From contig NMRA01000041.1 in the NCBI GenBank assembly GCA_002633005.1, positions 751,294-811,293 on the forward strand: 60,000 nucleotides of DNA, read 5' to 3'. A program made the position numbers and the translations under genes. Shown one piece after another: positions 13,701 through 25,700 of the stretch. The notes under the pieces were generated by a model, which searched no databases, was not told where the DNA came from, and saw only the letters and a program-made list of their open reading frames with translations. Each line of letters begins with the position of its first letter. Positions within the stretch are counted from its first letter, which is position 1. Origin of the DNA: Phoronis australis (taxonomy: Eukaryota > Phoronida > Phoronidae).

Positions 13701-16700
13701 TGGATATTGAGTCACGGTTTTGTGCATTGGAGGTTTTTAAAATTTCGAAGTTGCTGACTTTGCTTTGAAAGCTACAGTTACTGTACTTTGTCCTCACAAA
13801 GATTGTCATGTGACTCTTACATGATGCCGTATTTATTTCTAAGCATCTCACCTTGAAGTACAGTTTCACAGCATCTCCAGCCATTTTGTTCTATTGAATG
13901 TAGATTCCTCGCCAGAGCCACAGGGACATTTCAGCAAAGTCAAGTCTGAAAAAATTTCCGACCCGGGACCTTCTGCCATCCGTGCACGAAACAATTGCTT
14001 TATTTCATAATATGCCAATTGCATTTTAGGTCAAACTCTTCGTAAGATTATTGTGAACAAGCCACCAAAGCCTGGCAACTGTACATGTGATCCATGTAAT
14101 GGCACGGCGCTGGAGACAACATACAACTCTAAGTGTTACGAACCATTTATCGACGAGGACGTCCCCATAAAGTACTCGCTGATGTACCGCAAAGGCCTGT
14201 CAGGACCCTTCAACATATTACAGACTGGTTAGTGGTTCAGTTAAAATTCTTCAGTTTTGCACACCAGAATTTTTTTTCCAAACAAGTGCTGCTCAATGCT
14301 ACAATGACGTTTGCCTAGCTATTCTAGCTTTCTCAAGTACTCTAAGAAATTCTCCTAGGCACACAATGTTACTGCCGCCCTTCTCTAAATACCTTGAGTT
14401 GTTAATTGTCATTGCCAGTGAACAGTTTGTGTAGTACGTATACTGCTGTAGGATGGAGGTGTTCTATGATATGTTCAAGGTTTTGTTCAACTGTTCTGTA
14501 CACTGCCTACTTACAGCCAATTTTGATACGATGCCTGAAGCTCATGAGCTCCCGCCAGGTATGCCTGAACGGGGCTATCAAGTTACCATGATGCTGTGTG
14601 CTAGGGACGCGGTTGGCTCAGAGACGTGTGTCGAATTTTTTCCCTATGTGAGCATATTTAAATCTGTTTACACTGTGTAGATCTACATAACCGCTGTTAT
14701 AGCTGAGCTAAGTTTGTTTTAAATGAAACTTGAAAACTGAATACGAAGTTCTGCCTGAGGACCAGTAGACTTGTTTTTGGAACCACAATATTATTGCATG
14801 AGACTTTTTGGTCTCACAAATTTAATAGAAATTTGAGACACGGAATACTACTATCTGAATACTCTATAATTGTATTACTTTTTACTACGTCATTTGCATC
14901 ATATCTTTATGTGGATAGGTGGCGCTGTCGCCTCTGACCAAGCCCAACTTGCAGTGTTCTTAATTAAGTAATCATAGTGTACCATGTTCTTTTGTCCAGG
15001 TGTACAAGGCAACTGATGAAAAGATGGCTTCTGTTGTGGCAGGTGTGATCGGAGGCACTGGTCAGAACCCCCTGGCGAGTGCCGCTGCCTCGGGCAATGA
15101 TGCCCAGATGGGAAATGTTATCAGCGCCATCGCCAGTACAGTGGCCGGTGGTGAAAATTCAAGTATGCAATATGCTTCAGAAACCGTATTTGCATTTGAT
15201 TAAATATGGCCACCACTTGATTCGAAAAATGGCAAAAATTCTCCAGGTGGGGTAACACTATGCTGGACAAGTGAAACTGTTAAATTTCTCAACAAAAATA
15301 ACTTTAAGGAAGTTTTATATCATTCTTAAGATGGATTAGTACAACGGTTACCGTCCCCAATTAACATGTTGTAAGATTTTTATCATTAATTTTGTAGCAG
15401 CTTATAAGATTTTGAAAAACAGAAAAAAGAAAATTTTAGTTAATTATTTTGTCTCAGTACCCAATGTGATGGTTTTAAAATGTCGTACCGGAGGTTAATG
15501 ACTTTGTTATTTGTAATCGTGTTTGTTGTTGTGTTCAACGTAAAGCACTGACTGAATAATTATCCATTTTTTAATAGCATCCGAGGACTCCTTGAAGTTA
15601 ATCGAAAAATGCGCTTCCGAAGCTGCCAAACTCGAGCCGACTGGAGACACCGTAAATCAGGCAAGTGACTAACAACCTGGTAGCAACTATAGTGTTTTAG
15701 GGGTCCACCTCCTTCTGCCACAGAACTCTTTGTCTTTGTGAAGACCAGCACTTATTGAAGAATAAAGTAGTCCCACTATTGCTGTGCCCTCTGGTGGCAA
15801 GTTTAACTTTTCACATTAATTTTCTTTCCATGTTTTCTACAAACCCACTAGATTGATTTCCCTGGTATTCATCAGCTACTTGTCATACAAGAGACAGACA
15901 CTTGGCAATTTTCAGACAAGCCCTAATACCTTCAAGAGTCAATCTCAGGGATGGCACCTGTGTCACCTCCGTCTTGTGTAAATGGTTGAAGTGAGCACCC
16001 TACGCAGTTTTTGTTTGCAGTGCATCAAATTAGCGCCTATCACTGGTTTGTGTCTGTTTTTTTGGTAACTGTTACGATTGGTAAGCGATATGTCTGTTAA
16101 GTTCAGCTGATGTTTGCTGCAGGTCTTTCATGAATAGTGACTTAAGACTAAGGCATAAATTTGGTTTGTTGTTGCTACTTCACAGTCGAAGAATAAAGGT
16201 TTAGCCAAGTAATTATGAGCGCATCACAGTCTGGGAATAGGAATTATCTCAGTAACAAGTAGTTATGTGAGCGTATATTCTCAGAGATTTTGAGGTTTAA
16301 TTATTTTTCAGAAATTGTGTGGATCGTAAGACCAGATTTTTGAGTAGGCTTAAATCTTCAAGGTCGCTATTCATGAAACTAGCAACAGTTCAATTTTATT
16401 TATGATTGACTTGTGTTACGTTTCTGATTTTGTCCAGTTGATGTCTGCTGGCCTCTCTGTCACGTCCAATCCTGGTGGTATGACGGCTGACGCATCATCC
16501 AGTGCAACGTCATGTGCTAGCAACGTAGCCTCATTCTTGGAGAGGGGTGAAGGCGGAGAGCAAACCAATGAGATGGTCTCGTCTGCGTTCTTTGTAACTG
16601 GTGAGTAAAATTGACTGACAACTTAGTAAGATTGTTTTCTGAGGTAAGTTACCAATAAACAAAGCAAGAGGTCTACATTTTAGTTGGGGTAAAAATTTCT

Positions 16701-19700
16701 AGTTTGGGACAGTTTCTAAAATTTGGGACACCAAAATTCAAGCCAAAATTGAAGTTTCCTTATTCAGAAGATTGGGTCGATTTTAGCGTTCTGTCATATT
16801 TTTCAAATGTTGCACACTATGCTTTGTATCGTAGAGTTTTAAAAAGATAATGCAGTATCAAAAACAGCTACCGATGCAGTGTTTTCTCGCATGCATGAGG
16901 TTAATTATCGTTTGTCGTTGATCGTAACTCTTGAATTGTGGAGGTGGTTTTAGGTTTTGATATACAAGAACCGTGTTCACCCTTCACTTCAATCCATACA
17001 ATGTAGTTCACCCTCCCTTCTGGGTCCATTTCAATTTCAATTTTAGAATCTATGAAAACAGACCAGAAATGGTTTTACTTTTGCAAAATGATGAATATTA
17101 GAAAATTGAGATGAGTCCAGTGGTTGGTATTTTTGTGGAAAATATGGGAAGGTGTCCAAGAAGAGCAACTGTTGGCTTTTATTTCTTTAGTTTTATAATT
17201 CCTTATCGAATTTGCACTGGATGTGCACTCTGATGTAAAACAACATTGGGTGACCACTGTGAATATATTGCTACATATTGCTGTCACTTGAGTCTTGTCT
17301 GGTAAGCATTTGGTTATCCGCACATATGCGGGGCATTAGCCCCAGTTTTCCTACAGCAGTTGGAAGGATTGGCTGGAAATTTAACAGAATTTCTGTTTAC
17401 AAAAGCACGCTTCAAACTAAAATCTGATTTCTAATGCTTCCGTGGTTTAATTTTCCCTGGTGTAAATTGTGTTCTAACCTCTTCTGCTTGATTTGAGATA
17501 GATTTCTTGGAAATTTAGCGCATATTTTTGTTAAATATAGGACACAAAATAAGAACTGCTACATTCCGTTGTGGCAACTGATTTTTATGTCCATCTGGTC
17601 TGTCTGCCGATATTAGACTCTACATAGCATTTCCCAACCGTCAACTATGAATGCTTTTTACCGGTTGGAATCATTATAATGTCTATGAATTGTGATGTGA
17701 TCGTATTGAAACATTTCGAGAAAAGTGAAGCACCTCAGTTGTTCTTTTTGACAATAAAGTCTCTAAGTGTCTAGTGTAAAATTTAGCGTATTCAGGAACA
17801 GTTATGTTAGCCCTGTCAGTCACATGCGACTGATAACCAGTTGAATGGAATTTTGCATTTGATTGTGTCTGTGTATTTTCAGAAAATATCCAGAAAGCCG
17901 CCAAAGATAATGTAAGTAGTATTGGGAAAGTGCTTTTGAAATGATAGCTTTATTCAGATTTTAAATAATACTATCTCATCATTCAGAGCGATTTTGTATT
18001 ATATAAACAGTAGTGTTTAAATTGCAAACAAATTTACTAATGAATTTCTTAGAAGTATTTTTAAGTTTGTAGCTGGGTGTTGTACAAAATATACAGATTT
18101 GCCCATTGAAAGAAAATGAGTAAACACTTAATATATGTTTTCTTTCACATATTAATGGAGTTCTAGTACCAAAATAATAATTTTGAGTAGTATTTTCTTT
18201 TTTCCCGACCAGTAAAAACATATTTACCCTTAAAAGTTTCGGCTCCTATCAGCAGCCAAAGTAGTCGTGTACGTTCATAAAACTCGTATTTGACTGTGTT
18301 CAGTTTTCTATCCTTTACTGAAGCTGCAGGCTGAGGCAACAGATAATAGCTTGAGCTTGTTTGTAAGCTTGCCATCTGTGTACTAAATACCTGGTCCCAG
18401 GGTCTAATCTCTATATTCGAAACTCAGCTTGAAAATTGACAAATCATGTGTCGGGTTTCAAGTAAACTTACCAATTTGTAATTGAATCATGTAGCTTGAT
18501 AGGTTGAATGATGAGTCAGAGTAAGGTTTTCGCTAGACGAACAATAATGAATGGCTCAAACTGTGTTTGCATGATAGTTATACTTTTGGGCTATTTCATG
18601 GAAATAAATAGTTTATTTGAAGTGTTATATATTGCATTAATTGCTGTCAGAGCAGGTAGCAGTAGTTTTACAGTTAATTTAACAAGACAAGACGGTGTTA
18701 TAATTGTTATTCAAAGTTATGCCAATCATGTTTCATTCCTTAAAATGTAGAGCAGAGGAATCCAGTTTTTAAACATAGCTCAAGGTTTGTAAACATGACT
18801 TGGATCTTTCAATCATGGTTTAGATTCCAAAGATGGCTCAGAGTTTTTCAAACATGGCACATGGCATTTCAAGCATGGTGTTGGTCTTTTTTTAATCGAT
18901 TCTGCAGTGAAGTATGTGTTTTGTTGCTCACCTTTTCAAAAAGAAAATCCACCTGGGATGAGCAAAACTAACGTGGGGTTTGTTTTTTTTTACTTATCGC
19001 TTAACAAATCATGGTGTTTCAACCCTTGCTTAGCCTTGCCTTCTTGCCTTTCATTGTGTACCTTTAAAAGAAACCCAAAATTTTGGGTGCAATTGATAAA
19101 AGCCTGTGTTTCTTTTTATTCGTTGAGTGCCGGTGTCAAAGTGAGTCAGGGTACAAACCAGAACCATAAGTGCTTTCATTGACCGCATATGCATAGTCAT
19201 GTACATTTCTCAACAAACTGTGTCTGCACAGGGAGCTGACAAGTACGCGGGTGTTGATGTACAGTCAAAGCTGTGTAATGCCGTTCTCAACAAGATGGTT
19301 CCTGGGGAGAAACCAACATCGATAAGCACGGGCTCTAGTACAGCCACAATGGCTAGCTCAAACTCTGAAGACTTAATGGGTGGTGAGTCACGGCTGGACG
19401 TTACTTTCCGTTTACCATCGACTTTGGACATTTTTGGAGAAGATGCGTACAGCACTAAATTAATGCTTCGCCATATTGAAGTTTTGTAGCAACAGACAAT
19501 TTTGAAATACTGTGGGCATTCACTAATATTTTATGACCTTGAGAAATGAGAAAAGGGCAATTTTTTGTATGAATGTGATCAGATTTTATGTTTCACAGAA
19601 TCTTTTCATAATTGATTGAGAAATAGAACCTTATGATAGGTGCTGAAAGATAAGATCATCTCAATGAAAGAAGAGCATTATTTAGCCTTTGTTATATTTG

Positions 19701-22700
19701 ATTGTTTTGCTATCAGTTTTTCTGAGTCCTTCAAATGTAAAGTTCAGTATTAACAGTTGTGGTGATCATTTTATCGATGTACCACCAGATAAGTCTGTAT
19801 TAAATGAGTTTTAGTGTAACCTTAAATAATGCATTCTGCCATCAATGGAATTTTTCGAAAAAATCCGATTCATTGAAAAATAATGGATTCCTGTTAGCAA
19901 TGCTTCTCACTCCATGCTGTTGCTTCTAGCTACCTTTGGGTCTGGTGGTACTGATATGACCATGGATGACCCTTCTAGTCTCCTTGGTGAGGGTAATGAT
20001 ACACTCCCCTCCCTCAACACGCAGGTGAGTGAACTTTAACCTTTTATAACCTTTTTGGTATTGCACTTTGGTGAAATAGCTTATCCAATCTCTGAACTCA
20101 AACTAGAACATTTGTTCCAATTTAATTTTTGTACTTTACTATGAACTGAAGTTAAGTGTCAGCTATTCTGTGCTTTTCAGTATATTGCGATTTAAGTATT
20201 AAAAAACACAAGTATGTAAAAAAGTTCACGTCACTTAGATGACAGCTAGACTCAAGTTCAGACGCGTTTTTGAAGTCAGTGCAAACCTGAGACTATTTTT
20301 TCTTTTGCCCAAAATACTCTCCAGGGCAAAATGAAAGAGACTTATCTGGAGCTCAAATCGTAGTAGAACTACAGAGATATCAAGATTAGGAGGCAGAGTC
20401 TAGAGATTAGATTTAGGACCCAGCCATACAGACTTGGACTTGTGCAGTGTGACATCTTTCCTTGTAAAAGAAATAGTGACTGTGCACAATTACCTTTTTC
20501 TCCCATGATTGGACACTCCGACCTAGCCATCTAATCACTTTCATTGAGTCCACTTTGCCATTTTGCCCTGGAGAGGATGCAAGCTTACTGGTGCAATCCC
20601 TTTGCTAGATTTTGCCATACACTAAATTAATAAATGATCCAAATTTGCAAGAGAATTATTGTAAGTTAGTCTTGTTGAATGCATGCCTGATTCACTCGCA
20701 ACATTTTGACCAGATTCATCTTGTTCTTTAGGTGACTGCCAGCAACGATAATGTGTTCGGTGATGAGGGTGGCAATTCTACGTCTGCTGCTGGTGTGCAG
20801 AGCCAAGTGGTGGGCATCTCATTCACCAATGCCACTGGGCACCCCATTAAAAACGATGTAAAGCTCGAGTTGCACATCTCTGTACCCAACCCCCCACCGA
20901 TTATCCGAGTGACCCGTCGGGTCACCACTGACCCAAAGGATATGATCATCAACCAGGTTCGGGTGACGGCGAAGTCGGCCATGATGATCGAGGTTAACGA
21001 AGGCTTCAATACAACAGTAGATAACAGCACTGACACAAACACGACGACAACGCCATTCGCATTAAGCACATCAAATGGGACGGAGACATTTTCGTTTTTC
21101 ATGTCAACAACGTCGGCTGAACCAACCACGACGCCATCTGGTGGTAGTAGTGGGACTGAGACAACTACCATGACTAACGATGGAACTACCCAGGTACATT
21201 AAGCTTCACAGTGGTGACTAACTGATCAAAATGAAGTTGGAAATAATGAGCAAATTCATAATTGTTAAACAGTTCAATGACTCCCCATTTCTGAAAGTAT
21301 TGTCTAGACTTAAAGTAGATATGACTCTCCTGAAAAACTAATTTTAGTGGTCTAATTCAGTAGTTAAGTTTGTCAGACAGCATGTTATTCTTTAAAGAAT
21401 GAAAGAAGGGTCAATATTGTGGATAATGTTGGTCTAAAAGTGAAACTGTTATACTGGTATCCAGAAGTTGGTGGTATGCATTATGAGACAGCAGATTTAA
21501 ACAATCGTACACACGGTAGTGTCATATTAGTGACTGAAAAGATTTTCTGTACTCTTCCTAGTTCACTGTCAACTGCACTGCCCAGCCTAACCACACCCTG
21601 TGTGTGTCACCCGTCAACTGTACGCAGAACCCAAATCACACCGACTGCCAACCGGTCAACTGTACGGCATATCCCAATGTGACAGAGTGTCAACCCACCA
21701 CCACCAACACAGTTACCACAACACAAGCCACGACGACTGCTGCGCCCACTGCAGCCACTGTGGAGGAACTAGACCTTGGTACTGTGATAAAGGAAATACA
21801 GGCAGAGAATGCCAAGAAGTCACAGTTCACTGTCTATTTTGGTCTGACAGCACCACCAACGGTGGAAAAGTATGACTTCAAGTGCACAGTACCACAAGAT
21901 CCTGTGGAGCTGCTTGGAGACTTTGACATGGGTCTTTTGGAGCAGACAACGCTGGCGTCTGTCACTGTTAGTGGGGACAACATCACCATGAGCACCACCT
22001 CAGCCCCAGGCATGTCGACAACTGCTGGACCAGTGGTTGACACAAAGAAACTCGCCAAGAATCTCAAACAACGAAACATGAATGCCTGCTTTCTCAACAG
22101 AACTCTGCTCAACTTGTTAGTATTTCATTTCTTTATTCCTGTTTGGTAATCCTTCAGTTCACAACTTTTATTGCATAAAGTTGTCAGGAATGTTGTTTTG
22201 CCTCCAGAGCTTGGAATTTTCCTCTTTTAAGAAGATTTCCTCTTTTTGGTTTCAATTTCCTCTTATTTGATTATTTTCCAATTTCCTCTTTTTCGTCTGT
22301 TGTTATCATTATTGTGACTTTTATTCATACAAAAAGTTATGTTTATTTGAATCAGTTGAATTTTTGCACACAAAAACATTTCTATCACACAAGCCTAGTT
22401 TGTGGAACAATACATCACCCGGAAAACTTTCCTGTTTTCTTTTTTGTCATTGGTCATTCCAAACCCTGTGTCTTCCAAAATGTGCACAGCAATTACAGTG
22501 TTTCTATATTTCTGTTTTAAGACAGCTTTGATAAACAAGTGAAACGTTTAAAATTTAGCACACTTCTGTCATATATTTGTAAGCTGTAATGGTCAATGAC
22601 TCCCCTGCAATATTTACACAAATTGGCCTCTGCTGAGATCTCCTGTTTGTTCCAGTGACGAGGACGGCACTATCTACATGGGGGTAACTGGTGTGAAAAG

Positions 22701-25700
22701 TAACTACACTGCCCCCAACATCACAGTGACGGTGGTTCCCAATTTAGCAGTCAATGCTTCTCTGGTTAATGCAACTCAAGCAAACTCCACCAGTCTCTCA
22801 AGAAGCAAGCGGGAAATTCTGTGGGAAAGTGAGTACTCTGGCATTTTTTATCAGTGTTTGGATGTGTTTTATGTCACTGTAGATTGTTCTTAAAGCCACA
22901 TTGTTTGTCACACCAGCTGCTTTTATAGGAAAACAAGAGAGAGGTTGATGCATTCTTGTTGAAGTTGTCTGGCTGAAATAATTAAGATTCACGTGGTCTG
23001 CCATCACAGCTGTACTAAAAAATTCTAACGATACAATTACCTTTCACCATGCATGTTACTTTGGTTGCGATAGGTGCTCCTAAGCGAGTCAGGCGGTCAA
23101 CTACGTCCACTTCTGGATCATCAACGTCCGGCTCTTCATCGGGGTCAGCTGACCAAGCCTCCGATGATTTACTGTACGAAATGGGCACTTTTACTGCCCA
23201 ATGTAAATACTACAACCCATACTCACTAAAGTGGGAAACAGATGGATGCGAGGTGATTAAACATCATTCTGATTTGTTTTAATTGCTGCGCACAAGTTGG
23301 CTTAAGCTTAATATGTAGAACCTTATTGACAAGCCTCCATTTTCATGTTTGAATCGTGTTTTGCTTCCTTAGTATTGCTAGGAATATCCTGGAAAACTCA
23401 ATACGCCTAAGTATCAAAATCTCATTGAAGGAAGGCTTTAAGTATGCTGATTGCTCCCCCTATTTCAGGTTGGCCCTCTTACTACGCCACAGTCGACCCA
23501 CTGCATCTGCACACGCCTGATCCCTTTGCCGCCGACGCCCTCGGAAGATGAAGAAGTTAAGCGTGACACCGAAACAGTCAACCCTAACATGATCCGGCCA
23601 GAGGTGAAACAGAGACCTACGGCTTTCGGCTGTGGCCTGGGCGTGCCAATGAACACAATCAACCCCAACGACTCAGCTTTCCTAAAGCTTGACTCTAACC
23701 CAGTTATCTTCTCTGTCATGGTAGCACTGATCTGTCTCTACCTTATCACATTGATCTGGGCTAAGAAGGCTGACCAGAATGACGACCTGAAGGTAAAAAA
23801 AGAAATAATCGCTAACAGTCTGGTGCACCTTGTACCAGTCTGATTCACCTTGTACAAGACTTGTGCAGGCCGCTCAGGTGGGCTCATTGCACTGATCACT
23901 TGTAACCATTTTTTCTCTTTATTAAAACATAGTTAATACTGAACTGAGGAGCTAGAGACCTGACTCAAGGGTTTAGCAGTGTACCCCAGTGGAACTTGTA
24001 CTCACAACGTTGAGTAAAGGATGCGTACACTTATCCCACTAGGACACACTGTCTCCCCGACCGGAAAACATGGCGTGACTATGTGAGGCCATGTTAAAAG
24101 TGACCTGAAAGTAGACTGTTGGTCTGTGGAGGCAGTTTCTTGTGTTTACGGCTTGACTTAGTACGTGGTCCAATAATTCTAATGAAGCATTTGGAAAGCT
24201 ATAGACAAAAGAAATTGAAACCCTTAGGTGCACCAGTTCAGTGCGGATGTTGTGCATACTCATCCATGTCTCGGGTATCAGTTCCGCTTTGTATTCTACT
24301 GGCTAAACCTACTTTTACTTAGATGAACTACCCCCCGTTCCTGTTGAACAATCCCATCTCCCTATGCTTTAGCCAATCCCAGTCATCTCCCTGTTTACTG
24401 TCACTGTAACCTGTCTCAACATCGTTCTATGGAGATTGACCAATCCGAGACATGGTCCTGTGAAGATTGACCAATCCCAGAAAAGAATTGCTGCTGCACT
24501 ACTCTTCCCAATTCTACTGTCCAATCTTATCTCTCCTTACTTTCCTGCAGGCTGCTACCACGCCACTTATGGATAATGACCCCCGGCACAAGTATGTCTA
24601 CGAAATCATCGTCTATACAGGCTCCAAGTCTAGGTCAGGCACGACGTCTCATGTGTCCATGATTTTCTCTGGAGAAGAAGACGAGACCGTCCCTCGTTTG
24701 ATATTCGACAACAAACGCAAGGTTATGCAACGTGGCAGTGTAGACTCGTTCCTCATGGCTGTGCCACGAACACTAGGACCTCTGTCTCATATTCGGTGAG
24801 TCGAATTCTATCACTGTCATCTTTTTAACAGGTAAAATGTTCAATAACAATGAGGCAGTTCATTCAACTTTTAAGTACTGTTATTGTTTTTGATCCTGGT
24901 CGTTAATTTGGTGCCTTGTTGGAAAATTCTTGACAGAAATGTGTCTTGTTTCGTCTGTGCTGTCGTGTTGCAGACTGGCTACTGTCATGTTGCTGTGCAC
25001 AGTCTATCATTTCCAAATAGTGGAGTTCAACGTCCAAAGTGTTTGGATTCCCTTCACTCTCTTAGGGTCTGAGAAAACTGTCCAGAAATCATTACACTGG
25101 CTGAGGAAGAAGTGTACAATGGATTGTGGAACATGGGGCAAATCTGACAGTACTTAATAAATGTGGGCTATTGAGGAAGATAAGGCCAAAAAATCTTGGT
25201 TGCTTCTTGTCTGCGCCTCATTTTGAAACCTGCTCTCTCTGCTTTGAGAAAAAACGCCCACCTGCATCAATTTCAGCCATTTTCTTGAGCATTTTCTGAA
25301 AATCCCTATGAAGGCACACATTAAATAAAGTTTTAAAGATTGCTTGTCTAGTGAGGCATCTGTCTTTGAGGCACAGCTGCTATGAATACTGGCGTTCGCG
25401 TGACTGCAGCTTTGAAACGGGCTTGGAGCTCAGGTTTCAGTTGAGAAAAAAAACGCATTGTTTTTGCTTTTTTCACATGTATTTTTTTGAAAAAGTGTAC
25501 ATCTAAAATGGCATACTCAAGGCACTCCACCTACTCATAATGTGTTCTATTAAATAATAGATGAGTAAGTTAGACAAAATTAGTGTTCATTCCCTGTAGT
25601 TGCTGTCATGTGTATTCAATGCAAGTACACCAGTTGCGTGTGACTAAATTGGCTAACTCAGACAGGAAAATGCATCTGCTATCTCTGTTCCTTTGTCCCC

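Noticed and set aside
20728-21171. 147-codon minus-strand open frame
   Set aside because: Antisense of exon 18; the Val/Thr bias is the complement of the Thr/Ser-rich coding tract.
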